A stretch of 64,000 nt of DNA, taken from positions 26,805,001-26,869,000 of the forward strand of contig CM066984.1 in assembly GCA_033977485.1 (NCBI GenBank), read 5' to 3'. Numbering within the stretch: the stretch's first letter is position 1; every line of letters starts with the position of its first letter. Below are positions 1-10,672 of this stretch, one piece after another. The position numbers were made by a program, and so were the translations under genes. The notes beneath the pieces were generated by a model. That model was given only the letters and a program-made list of their open reading frames with translations. It searched no databases and had not been told where the DNA came from. The DNA is from Hydrangea macrophylla (lineage: Eukaryota; Streptophyta; Magnoliopsida; Cornales; Hydrangeaceae).

Positions 1-1237
1 GAGTGGTCCCAAACTATTTTTTCCTTAAATTTCAGTGTCTTAGGGAATGGTTTTTATAAAATAGACCCCTAGATCATTGGTTTTCATTTCCTAAGATTTG
101 TTTACATTTCCGTCAACAGTACGAACTCTGTTTCTGAGTAACCTCTATTGTTCATATGATTTCTCTCAATCTGTAATATTTATTAAAGAATGGCTTTTTG
201 AGTTGTGATCTAGACACAATAAGGAAGATCTGAATAAAAAATCATGCATTGAAAATATACCTAACCTCTCTTTTCAATTTCCAAAATATCATGTTAATGT
301 TCTGTCCACTATTCACAGCAAGCATACTTTTACTTCCATCCTTTGATTTGATGCATACATACGCTCCAAATTAGCTCATGTCTTAGGAAGTAGTTCATAC
401 TACATTTGTACATATCCCATGGTGATTTCCTTCATTCATTCATTACACATTCTAGACTTCTAAGTCATTCTAGGAATCCATGAACACAAAACACACTATA
501 ACCTTGGCACATTCTAGATACATACATTGCATCCATGCGAAGATTTGGAGATTTTGTGACTCCTAGTCTAAGAAGATTATAAGGAATCAACTTGATCATA
601 CGTTCATGTTTCCCCTCGATCTAATCGTCCTTTCTCATCCATCCCTACGATTGAGAGGTCTTCTTTTCTCAAAGATTAACATGCATCATACTAGCTTGCT
701 AAGCATATTTTGATTTCTTTGATTATTTGTTTCAAGAACAATTCATGTCCTCTTAGATTAGGAAAACTTTATTACTTGATATGTGATTAGACAATGTTTC
801 CTAGGTTTGTTCGTGTGATCTTTCACTTTTTTGCATTGCATGATATTTGGCTAAGATCTTATGAACGATATCTTATCTTTTGATCTTCTATTTTAAAATT
901 CTTGTGTGATGTAATATACCTATCATAGTATTAATTGTCGAACCATGCATAGTATAAGATGATTATTTGGATGCTAATTGAGGCACGTCGAGAGACGGGG
1001 CGAGTTGAGGGTGTTCAAGTCGCGACAAAAGCTCCTTCCTCTCTCGTACCAAAACCCCCAACCAAGTTCTTTGGTTATGAAGGGCTGGTGCCCTTTATCC
1101 ATTTGGGTGAGTCAAAATTAGGTTTCTTGGTTCCTTAGAGACCAAGTGGCAACTCTAAATCTATTTTCAACAGACCTTTTCTTTTCCTTTCAAAACAATT
1201 TCAAAACAAACAAGAGATGGAATTCCGCGTGTCCACA
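1..1237 (+). repeat. 5' LTR of T1 (3' portion)
   Basis: The stretch ends in GTGTCCACA just before the primer binding site, as a 5' LTR must. The last 250 bases hold phrases common at the end of Tat LTRs, such as a gcgaca core near 1021 followed by a pyrimidine-rich stretch and a ggtttcttggttcc tract near 1121. It does not visibly overlap the 3' LTR copy at 8255-9764, which holds only the first 1.5 kb, so the complete LTR was probably at least 2.7 kb. No gene seen. Confidence 0.65.
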
Positions 1238-1240
1238 ATC

Positions 1241-1258
1241 TGGCGACTCTGCTGGGGA
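1241..1258 (+). other. Primer binding site of T1
   Basis: TGGCGACTCTGCTGGGGA lies three bases after the LTR end. This is the PBS form typical of plant Tat/Ogre elements, usually assigned to a tRNA-Arg 3' end; I did not check the tRNA match. The minus-strand element T2 has the same PBS with one change. Confidence 0.8.
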
Positions 1259-2642
1259 TATTTATTTTCAAAACAAAATAATGTAGAGGTTTGACTCATA
1301 ATAAGCATCCTTAAAATCATCTTTTTACTGTGTCTGGTTCACCGCATTGCACTCTGCATTTTTCCCCTTCGACTGTGTCTGAAACGCGGCACTGACATTT
1401 TTCAGGTCTTGCTGTGCCAGGGCACAAGTCACCATTGATACTGTACCTTCCAAGGTATATCAAAAAGAGTAAACACTTCTGTACTGTCTCTCTGACGGTA
1501 TATTGGAACTCTCGTCAATGGACCCTCTTTGACTAAGCCTTTGCATATATATATTCTTGTTGAACCTTTCATAGGGCTGTTGATTTATCTTTTTAGATAG
1601 AACAATATGATATAACTGTTGTATTCGCTAACGGGATTACCTGTGCGGTGTAGACGCTTATGTGACATGAGGCAGAACCTTTTTCTTACGATTCCCAAAG
1701 CAATCACTCACATGTGATCACATTGAGTTGACCTGCCTAGGCGCCATGACAAGGATGTCTGCTCCACGTTCACAAAGATATACACCGCAAACCTTGTTTG
1801 TTGGTCCTAAGACATAGGAGTATGAAAACTTGCTAGACAATATGATCACCGTCATCCAAATCTCCCAGATTTCCCAGATGTACCAGTTTCTCCCAGAAAC
1901 TCTGTCCGATTTTCCCAAATATACCAGTTTCTCCCAAAAACTCTATCCAAATTTCCCAAAAATAACCAAAATACCTGTTTTCCCAGAAGTTCTCCCCAAA
2001 TCTCCCAGATTCTCCAAAAATCCCAGCATCTCTGCCCAAATCACCTAAAAATGCCCAGATATACTTGTTTCTCCTAGAAACTCTATCCATATTTCTCAGA
2101 AATACCCAAAAGACTGGTTTCTCCCAGAAGTTCAGTACAATTCAACCAAAAATCCCTATTTCTCCTAAAAACTCCCATAACTTCTGGAAATTCCTCCGAA
2201 TCTTCCAAATCCCTGTTTTTCCCAGAAACTCTGTCCAAACTTCCCGAAATATCCCAAAAATCCCTGTCATCCTTTGGTGAGCATACTGGAAAGTAAGGTT
2301 AGCACAGTCTATATGGCTAGGACATTACTTGTTTAATTGCTATCTGTTATAAATAGGAGCATCATATAGATTAGGGCTTGCATCCACATACTTATCTCAT
2401 GTGCATGCACCATTCTCATCAGTCTGCATACACTATCTCAGTCAGTCTCTACATAAGTCAGTCCATCTTCGTTAATATCACTATCATTGTTTGTCTAGTC
2501 ATCACTATCAGAATTTGATACACCCCTCCTCTCAAATCTGTAGGTCAGTATAGATTCCCGAAGTCAGCAACTAGGATCCTCGTCATGAGTCAGAAGTTCG
2601 AACAGTCATTTGGTCAGAATTAGCCTGCTAAGTCATTCCAAC
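1259..2642 (+). other. Untranslated leader of T1
   Basis: About 1.4 kb between the PBS and gag without a convincing reading frame. It contains the degenerate tandem repeat at 1850-2280 and a TATA-like word (gttataaatagg) at about 2347-2358. Long leaders are usual in Tat elements. Confidence 0.6.
1850..2280 (+). repeat. Degenerate pyrimidine-rich tandem repeat in T1 leader
   Basis: The phrase tttctcccagaaactctgtc, followed by a run like aaatttcccaaa, recurs about six to eight times with drifting spacing of roughly 40-55 bases. The short ORFs on both strands here are by-products of the repeat. Confidence 0.7.
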
Positions 2643-3933
2643 ATGAATCAGGAAGAATTAGAAAACAAGGTTACTGAGTTGGGAGAAACCATAAGCCAGC
2701 AATCTGATCGCATGGCCCAAGTTTTGAGTTTCATGGAAGAACTGAAACAGCAGCAGCCACTGTACCCATATGGGTTCCCACCACCACCAGTAGGGTTCAT
2801 GCCACCACCACCACCTGGGTTTGTACCACCTCCCATCTTTGTACATAAGAATAACGGGGAAGAAGAATGGTTTTTATGGGGTCCCGCCACTTGTACATGA
2901 GAAAAAGTTTCAAGAAAAGATGGATAAAGTAGACAAGCTAGAAAGTGTACTAAGAAAGAGCAAGGGGGTTAACGATTACATGCTAGATCTAGAAGGAATG
3001 TTCGAACCTGTCAAAGTGAAACTGCCCGAGAACTTCAAAATGCCAAAAATTGATCACTTTGATGGGACCGGGAACCCAAAAAGTCACATCAAGTTGTGCA
3101 TTAACATCTTTCAACCTATAAGATGCACTCATGAGCACATAGTGATGCTATTCCCTCAAACCCTCAAGAATGCCACACTATCTTGGTTCCTAACTCTTAA
3201 AGCCTCTAAGACCTGAGTCTGGGAAGATGTTGCTAGAACTTTTATTGATCACTACTCTTACAACCAAGAGTTTGATGTCACCATCCGGGACTTAGAGACG
3301 ACTAGGCAAAACATCAATGAGTCCTTCGCTACGTTCTTGAACAGATGGAGGAATAAAGTGGCCCAAATAATCTACAGACCTATTGAGAAAGAGCAAGTAC
3401 GTATGCTGGTCAAGAACATACAACCAGTGTACCACGACAAACTACTCTACTAGTCCATCTCAACATTTGAAGAAGTGTTTGAAATAGGCACCAGAATAGA
3501 GGATGCTATCAGAGAAGGAAAGTTCAAGAATGATGAACCCCATCACCAGTCCAAGAGACCCAACAATCACTTAGCCTCCTCAGATGTCAGTGCGCTTAAT
3601 AACCAACCAATGGACTACCCTCTCCGTCCATACCAGTCTATTCCGCCAAATCTCCCAAAAGGCCCTCGCAAATTCTCCAAACTTGATGTTCCCCTTTCCA
3701 TAGCCTTAGACTACCTACTCAAAAAGGGCCACCTAAAGCTCCTGCCTCACAAGCCGCTACCGGATCCCATACCCTCCCACTACAACATGAGCCTACGATG
3801 TGCTTACCACCAAAATCTAGGCCATGCCACCGATCAATGCATCCGCCTCCGCCATGACATTTAGAACCTCATCGAGGATGTACCCCATCCTAATCCTATC
3901 CACTATCTTGGCTTGGATCAACTGCTCGAGTGA
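2643..3933 (+). pseudogene. Gag of T1 (Tat type), broken
   Basis: Capsid/nucleocapsid protein of the element. The frame opens with MNQEELENKV, then a coiled-coil-like helix and a proline-rich stretch (PPPPVGFMPPPPPGF). A frameshift near 2880 moves the frame by one. The rest includes FKMPKIDHFDGTGNPKSHIK, the LSWF region and a FATFLNRWRNKVAQ helix, which match the plant retrotransposon gag domain. The C-terminus has a Tat-type knuckle CAYHQNLGHATDQC (C-x2-H-x4-H-x4-C). In-frame stops are at 3214 (TGA), 3451 (TAG) and 3862 (TAG), and the frame finally closes at 3931. The ATG at 2643 is chosen because it begins the homologous stretch. No pol follows. Non-functional as it stands. Confidence 0.8.
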
Positions 3934-5122
3934 TCCCTTTTGATGATGCAAATGAGTGTTGAAGCTGTGCAGTAAAGTGATGGTGTTTGGAACTTCTGCT
4001 AAAAAGAAGAAAACAAATAATAAGAATAACAAACGAGTCATCGTGACACTCTATTTGAGACAAAGTTGAGTCTGTTCTATGTTTCAAGTCTATTTCAAGA
4101 ATAATCTTGTGGTCGAGTCCGTCTATTTTTAAAGTTCGGTTGAGTCTGTACCAAGAAATGCAATCCTTCTCCTTTAATGGATTGAAATCTCATTTTGCTT
4201 AATCTAATGTGTCTAGTCATAAATGCATGAATCATCAAACTGAAATGTCACTTTTCAAATTACCATAGATATTGCTTTGCTAATATTTTTTCTACAACAA
4301 AACAAAAAAGAATCCTAAAAGGTCAAAGTCAATTTCACGCTGACACCGATGAAGAGCTGAGAATTGAATAGTTTACTTTAAGAATTTAAAGATGTTCTTG
4401 CCTCAATCTTGAAAAGACATGTTTGAAACCGACTTGGGGCTTGCCCAACACCGTTTTTCCACCATTTCAAAGCCTTGAGCCCAATCCAATGGGGAGCTAT
4501 ACAATCGGTCTGTTGAAAGCATGCAATGCAGACATAGTCCTTGATGGTAGCCAAACACTTTCAATGAGTTTCTTCTCCCCTGTCAAAATTAAAAAAAAAA
4601 AACAAAACAACGAAAAGAGAAAAAAAAAAAAAGAAAGAAAAGAAAAGCTCGCTAGGTTGAAAACCCGAAAGGGCACCTAGGCAAAAGTTAGAGCTGAAAA
4701 AGGTATTGATTTCCAAGATCTGATCTTAGCCAGTCAAAATGATGGAGAAAATGTGAGGAAGAAAATTTTGGTAATACAGAGAATTGTACACTTCAATGTA
4801 CATCATAAGAACATGCCTAGATCACATTTCAAAAGGCTCAGAATGACCACAAATAAATTTTGAGAACTGATACGCACATTTTGGAATTCTAAAATTGTGA
4901 TCAAAAGATCTCACAAGAATTAACTACATGAAAAGTAAAATTGGCTGGCTAGGCGAAAGTGAAAAGGATAAATCCTCAGAAAGAAAAGAAAAGAAAAGAA
5001 AAAAAAATGGGAGATCGAAACTGAATCCTTTTATTCAAGGCTACCACAAGTGAGCTAAATTTAAACTTCTTTGATGATTGGTTTGAAAAACCCTCAACCA
5101 ATTTCTTTCCAAGCCTTGCCTT

Positions 5123-5165
5123 GAACTACGCTCAACCTGATTCCTACTCAGGGATATGTAGGCAA
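5123..5165 (+). other. Hairpin module copy 1 (T1)
   Basis: GAACTACG opens an outer stem (CTACG, 5126-5130) that pairs with TGTAG near the 3' end, with one G-U pair. An inner stem ATTCC/GGGAT encloses a six-base loop. The module ends GTAGGCAA. See the finding on spacing and covariation. Confidence 0.6.
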
Positions 5166-5224
5166 TCGCATTGGTTTGGTCGACACCATCATAATCAACC
5201 CCCTTTTTTTCAAGACTTTGGGTC

Positions 5225-5267
5225 GAACTACGTTGGACCTGATCCCCGCTCGGGGGTACGTAGGCAG
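5225..5267 (+). other. Hairpin module copy 2 (T1)
   Basis: Same layout as copy 1 and exactly 102 nt downstream of it, counting from the first base of the CTACG stem (5126 and 5228). The outer stem CTACG/CGTAG is perfect. The inner stem ATCCCC/GGGGGT is changed on both sides relative to copy 1. Confidence 0.6.
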
Positions 5268-5446
5268 GCTTTACAAAAAAGAAGGATGGCTCGCTAGGTC
5301 ACAAATCCGAAAGGATGCCTAGGCAAAAATTAGAGCTAAATCCAAGGTGAGCAATAACAAAAGAGAGAAAAGAGCTCGCTAGGTCACCTCACTAGTGCCT
5401 AGGCAAAAGTTATGAGCATTTGAGAGATTAAAGTCACGGTCCTTGC

Positions 5447-5625
5447 CTCAAGCCATAAAATCACCTTCCATACTAGGGGAAAACTTCGGTCACCTACCTC
5501 GTTTGCCCAAAACCTCCAATAAACCATCATTCCAAACTAGGGGCAAACTTCGGTCACCCACCTCGTTTACCTATAAATTCCACTTCGTACACCTAAAACT
5601 AGGGGCAAACTCTGTTTGCCTAACA
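5447..5625 (+). repeat. Three-copy repeat around ctaggggcaaac
   Basis: A unit of about 70 bases with the core ctaggggcaaacttcggtca, then a cacctcgtt run, occurs three times in a row with drift. T2 holds the reverse complement of the same core near 55120-55400. Confidence 0.6.
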
Positions 5626-6499
5626 TGATCCCTTCACACCAAGGGTGAGTTTTCAAGTCACCAAGTTGTGTTGAAAATTTTGAAATAAAGCATCTTTTAT
5701 TCTAAAAGCTAAGGCACTAATTCAAAGCACTTCCTAGGAGAAGTAGAGAATTGATTAGATCAATACGGAGGAGTTTTAAAAAACCAAATTTATCAGCAAA
5801 GTACTATCATATTAAAATGAGGAGTGAACATAAAAGATTAGCAGTACACCATTTATGGTAGAGACACAATTAATTATGTTAATTTGGTCATTTCGTGTCG
5901 TTACTTTTGTCGAGTCAATCCTTTATTGGTTGAGTCAATAATAAACTAATCGAAACTGCATCAGAGTTCAAGGTTCATACAAACCAATTCAATTTTCCTT
6001 GTCATCATTGGTGCTATCAAGTCCATTTATCCTAATGGTCTCAAATGTGTGGGTTTAAAGTGATTACCAATTATAAAGCCTATGGATACAAGAAGAAATT
6101 CCAAACACCATTACTGCACTTGTCAAGTCTATAACATGATATGAGTCCCAAGAACCTCCAGCATTGGTGACACCCCTTCAATCACATTCACTTGCCTTCA
6201 TAAAATCAATTCATAAGATCCACTGGCTATCTTCAACCAGCTCCTCATCAACCAACCCTAAATCATGTCACAAGTGTTCATCATCCGCTGCTGAATTACT
6301 CTATTCGCGGTGCAACCATTCTTTCCCCAGTCAAATCTTCTCATCCCCAACAAAGTCATTCCCAATAGAGCTAGTTCATCTCCAAAAAAGTGTCTTAAAC
6401 AAATATGGTGTATCTCAGTCAAGACCACAAAAGAAACCACTTTCATCCCTAGTAGAGTAGTTTCATGCCCAGTAGATTTAATTTATCCCCAACAGGCTT

Positions 6500-7490
6500 C
6501 TCGATTCGTACATCTTCAATTCAATCCATGACAATCACAGTAGTTCACTCTCGACTCGTCATCTCGATTCGTACATCATCAGTTCAATCCTGATAGTCAC
6601 AATAGTTCATAGTAGACTCATCATCTCGATTAGTACATCATCAGTTCAATCATGACAATCACAGTAGTTCACTGTTAACTCGTCATCTCAATTTGTACAT
6701 CATTAGTTCAATCCTGACAGTCATAGTAGTTCACTGTCGACTCGTCATCTCGATTAGTACATCATCAGTTCAATCCTAACAGTCACAATAGTTCACTGTT
6801 GACTCATTATCTCGATTTGTACATCATTAGTACAATCTATAAAAGTCTTAGTAGTTCACTGTTGACTCGTAATCTTGATTAGTACATCATTAGGTCAATC
6901 CTGATAGTCACAGTAGTTTACTATTGACTCGTCATCTCGATTCGTACATCATTAGTTCAATCCAGACTGTCACAACAGTTCACTGTCAATTCGTCATCTC
7001 GATTAGTACATCATCAGTTCAATCCTGAAAGTTACAGTAGTTCACTGTTGATCATCATCTCGATCCGTACATCATCAATGCAATCTATGACACTCACAGT
7101 AGTTCACTGTTGACTCGTCATCTTGATTAGTACATCATTAGTTCAATCCTGAGAGTCACAATAGTTCACTATTGACTCGTCATCTTGATTCGTACATCGG
7201 CAGTCCAATCTATGACAGTCATAGTAGTTCACTGTCGACTCATCATCTCGATTCATACATCGTCAGTCCTTCTGATCACGATTTGTCCAACTATTGATCT
7301 AATCCATGACAGTCACAGTAGTTCACTATCGACTCGTCATCATCAGTCCAATCCATGATAGACACAGTAGTTCACTGTTGACTCATCACCTTAATTAGTG
7401 CATGGTCAGTTCTTCTGATCACGGTTAGTCCAACCGTTGGTCCAACCCATGACAGTCACCTAGTTCATTATCTACTCGTCATCTTGATTC
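6500..7490 (+). repeat. 62-bp tandem array in T1 3' region
   Basis: The anchor gtacatcatc recurs at 6571, 6633, 6695 and onward at 62-63 base steps. There are about 13 regular units followed by about three longer, divergent ones. Each unit holds cacagtagttcactg, which can fold as ACAGT-AGTTC-ACTGT (for example 6661-6675), and many hold gtcgactcgtc. Tandem arrays just before the 3' LTR are a known habit of Tat/Ogre elements and a known source of satellites. Confidence 0.85.
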
Positions 7491-8240
7491 GTGAATTTTT
7501 AATCCATTAATCATCATTAGTTTACCATCACTCTCATTCAAATATGTTGTGTTCATCGTTCTCATTCAAAATCTTGGGCTTCCATGTCCATTAATGGTCC
7601 TTCCGTGTCCGTTGGTTGACATCTCTAGTTTTCATGTCCATCACTTGAATTCTTAGGATTTCTGTATCCAGGACTTCCATGTCCATCGGTTATCTGTCAA
7701 ACTTCATCTTTGACTGACGTCCTCAAGGACCCCACATCTGATTACATTTGCTTGTGAAGCACACTTCCCGTAATTTAAGAAGTTTACCCAAGACCCAGAG
7801 TCTTCAACACCTTGGTATCCTCATTAGGATCAACCACTGCATTAGATTCAATACTAGCAAAACATAAGTCCACTTGGGGTGGCACACATCCCATAGCACC
7901 AGCTCATACTAGGATCAAAACACTAGGCATGATAGGACTCAGGACACAATTCATATCACATCCATGCATTGGATATCATCCTTATAGCATAGCATTCACC
8001 TGTCTTGTTGGGCATGCGTGATTTGTTCCTTTGTGCCCCATACTACGTCCTAGTCTGATTCTCCTTGGAATACGTAGGCAGCTCACGAAGAGCACGACCA
8101 GCCCTGGCCCCAGCATTATGTTTCTATCATTACATCTTTTGCAATGCTTTTTTATCCTAAATCTATAGCCTCCAAAAAGACCTGTCTCTTCAAAGCTTTG
8201 GCACTCGCTTTCGACATGCGTTGCCTCGTAAGTTCATGCC
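7491..8240 (+). other. T1 3' untranslated region between array and PPT
   Basis: No gene seen. Contains short repeats of a ccatgtccattggt-like phrase (7560-7700) and the third copy of the hairpin module at 8043. Confidence 0.5.
8043..8081 (+). other. Hairpin module copy 3 (T1, near PPT)
   Basis: CTACG (8043-8047) pairs with CGTAG near 8073-8077. The inner stem ATTCT/GGAAT has a CCTT loop. It lies about 160 bases upstream of the polypurine tract, matching the place of copy 4 in T2. Confidence 0.6.
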
Positions 8241-8254
8241 AAAGAGGGACAAAC
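8241..8254 (+). other. Polypurine tract of T1
   Basis: aaagagggacaaac directly precedes the LTR start TGTAGACACC. The polypurine tract primes plus-strand DNA synthesis in LTR elements. Confidence 0.75.
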
Positions 8255-9764
8255 TGTAGACACCCCATTTTTTTGGCTATCAGATTTAGGAGACCCATAG
8301 CTTGGTAGTTCACAATGATCGAAAAGACTCAAAAAGGACTCCTGGAAATTAGCTCTATCGCTCAAAATGATCAGAATGAACAAAATACCCCTGAAAGCCC
8401 GAACGCTCCTGAATTGGGACCAAATGTTCTGGAAACGTGCAACGTCGTAAGAAAAATAATAAAATAAGTTCTAAAGTAAGACAAGATGAAATCATCGGCT
8501 CCCAGAGACCCCCGAAAGTGCCAGAAGTTCCCAGAAAGTCCCCGTTCACTGGTTTGACCAAGATTTGACCAAATTTGACCAGGGTTTGACCAAAATCATC
8601 CGAATTTGCCAACAAATTCCAAGATCATTCTGGAACATGTGAAAAGTACTAAAACGAGTCTAAAAAGAAAATCAGACGAAAACGTCAGCTCCTGGGAACT
8701 CCAAGAGGTTCCCAAAACTTTCGGAAGATCCCAGGTTTGATCGATTTGACCTAAAAGTTGACTTCAAAACTGGAGCACCATAAAAATTTTCAAACATTTT
8801 TCATGGTTACTAGAGTTCAATAGCTTTCCAATAGTATATCGTACGTTATATTTGGATTTAAAATGGATTTATTATAAATTTCTGAAAGTGAAAAAGGTGA
8901 GCAAATTGGCTTTTATCACGAATATCGTAAAACCTTTCAAAGTAACCTGACTCTGAAACATTTAATATAGAAAGCAGACTCCGATACCTTTCCAACGGCA
9001 TATCACAAGCTCAGTTTGGAGTTCGTACGCATTTTTTGTGAATTTCAGACGAAATAGGGCCTTTTCATGAATAGCGGAACCTCTGGGGGCCTAAAGATAA
9101 TTTTCTGGGCATCTGAGGAGCAGTGCCGCGGCGGCAATGGGCCACTACTGCGGTGGCACATGCCCAGTTCCATGGCGGAACTCAAACCTCGCAGAGTCAT
9201 TTTTTGTAATTTATTTGGTGGTCCAATTTGATTAATTAAAAACCAAAACGATGTAGTTTTATGTTCACAGATGTTTGGGACCAATGGGAGCACTTTCTAA
9301 ATCCCAAAACCTCCCCAAATTAGTCTATATAAACACCCCATTGCTCTTCATTAGGGGGGGGGGCAAGTGCAAAGTCCATAGAAGTTGTAGAGAGAAAGAG
9401 AGATAGAGATAGGTTTAGAAGAAGGAAAGGGATCTTCTCTCATTGATTTTCTATAAGAAAGTGAGTTTTAATCTTGTTTTCTTCTATTGCCTCTCTTATA
9501 CTTCACATTCCAAATACCCCCAATCACCATTCTTGAGCATTCTTGAGTTAGGAAGCTACTTCCATGTCCAAATGTCAATATTTATGAGTGAAGCACCAAG
9601 CTACAAGTCTAGTATCACATTGATTATCATCTATTGATTGCTATTTACTTGCTTGTTTATATATATGTTCATCTCTTCTTACCTCATTTTTTTTTATTTT
9701 TCTTTATTTACTTACTTGTTCTTCATCATCTAAATGATGAAATGAAGTTTGAGGTGAGTGAATC
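8255..9764 (+). repeat. 3' LTR of T1, cut by the Athila-like insertion
   Basis: Starts TGTAGACACCCC after the polypurine tract. Contains a GC-rich partly palindromic block (9120-9185, with ccgcgg), a TATA box and G tract (9326-9363) and a downstream transcribed part. It ends abruptly at 9764, where the Athila-like LTR begins with TGACA. The remaining LTR sequence is not found after that element, so a deletion or rearrangement followed. No gene. Confidence 0.75.
9326..9363 (+). promoter_or_regulatory. LTR core promoter of T1: TATA box and G tract
   Basis: TATATAAA at 9326-9333, then ttcattag and a run of ten G starting at 9354, 28 bases after the TATA start. The expected transcription start falls at or just after the G run. 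The same arrangement and distance occur in the Athila-like solo LTR at 47300. Confidence 0.6.
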
Positions 9765-10019
9765 TGACAAGCGGGGGTATTTGTAAAATACAGCCGCGCT
9801 AAAATAAGAAAATACACTAAAATAGTTTACAATTCCTTTGTTTATCTACAATTTGAATTACAATGCCAGTTTACACACAATTTGATTAAACTATGATAAG
9901 TGGTATTGTTTTAGTGGTTATTTGTGCAGATTACTATTGCTGTGTGAAGAATTGGATTAGAATGATCAAAGGAAGTGCTTGGTTTTACTGAAGACAACTC
10001 AATCATAAAAAGGAGGTTT

Positions 10020-10112
10020 CAAGTGATCGAAGATCTTTCGAGCGATCGAAGTCTCGATTGATCGACTGTCGTTCAAGCGCTCGAAGATCCTAGAAGTTCA
10101 ATCGATCGAACA
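10020..10112 (+). repeat. Palindrome cluster 1 in Athila-like LTR
   Basis: Repeated self-complementary words: cgagcgatcg, tgatcgact, caagcgctcg and caatcgatcg, within about 90 bases and spaced roughly 15-25 bases. See findings on palindrome clusters. Confidence 0.65.
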
Positions 10113-10562
10113 TGGCTTTTATCAGAAATAACGCGCACGCAGCAGAAACAAAGTTTTAACCCTGGAAAGGATGCCCACTTTTACTTTTCATCAGTTTTAT
10201 AGAGAGAAGAGAGTTTTTTTCTTACTTTTGTAGGTTTATCAAGATTTCTATTGGTTTTTCTTGGATTCTTTTAAGTTTAATATAAGTTCTTCATTCCAGG
10301 TTACTTTTATTGCATTAGTTATATTCTGCTCGTACTTTACTATAGTTTAATCTGCTAAACTTGTAGTTATGCACGTGAAATAAGTTTACACCATTGATTT
10401 TTAAATATTTCATGATAAAATCACAACCAAACAACACCTTAATGGACTTTTACATTAAAAACGAATCTAAGACACTCCAAACTATGTCTGAGTAGTCCCA
10501 AGGTTGGGAGATCACAATCAAACCGTGATCTTACGCCCCTGCCATACAGCAGAATAATTCCT

Positions 10563-10672
10563 GTGTTCGATCGATCGAAGTTAGTTCGATCGATCGGAAC
10601 AGAGACATGGTCGAGCGATCGATCGGAACTGAGACATGGTCGATCGATTGAAAGCGCGTCGATCAATCAAAC
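10563..10672 (+). repeat. Palindrome cluster 2 in Athila-like LTR
   Basis: Four or five copies of a cgatcgatcg core with a connecting phrase gagacatggtcg. It generates opposed spurious ORFs on both strands. Confidence 0.7.

Larger units (their letters stand above)
3934..6490 (+). other. Non-coding middle of T1 in place of pol
   Basis: No pol domain can be recognised in any frame over about 2.5 kb. There is an A-rich tract at 4590-4640 and three copies of a phrase beginning ctcgctaggt and ending cctaggcaaaa (about 4650, 5289, 5373). The reverse complement of the same phrase occurs in T2 near 56250-56400. Two copies of the hairpin module lie at 5123 and 5225. This shared content shows that the middle regions of T1 and T2 descend from the same pol-less ancestor. 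Confidence 0.6.
1..9764 (+). mobile_element. T1: Tat-like LTR retrotransposon, gag only, no pol
   Basis: The element is defined by an LTR end at 1237, a primer binding site at 1241, gag at 2643-3933, a polypurine tract at 8241 and a 3' LTR from 8255, all on the + strand. Between gag and the polypurine tract there are about 4.3 kb in which no protease, RT, RNase H or integrase motif can be read in any frame, so the element could only have moved with enzymes supplied by a relative. Tat lineage is inferred from the PBS, the LTR start TGTAGACACCC and the gag zinc-knuckle pattern. The 5' end is outside the window and the 3' LTR is split by the Athila-like insertion at 9764. Confidence 0.75.

Noticed and set aside
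6500..7490. Possible CRISPR-like array
   Set aside because: Repeats are contiguous 62-bp tandem units with drift, not constant repeats with unique spacers, and the host is a plant.
8355..8615. Minus-strand ORF of 86 codons in the T1 3' LTR
   Set aside because: It runs over repeats of the tttgaccaa word in LTR U3 and has no homology I recognise.
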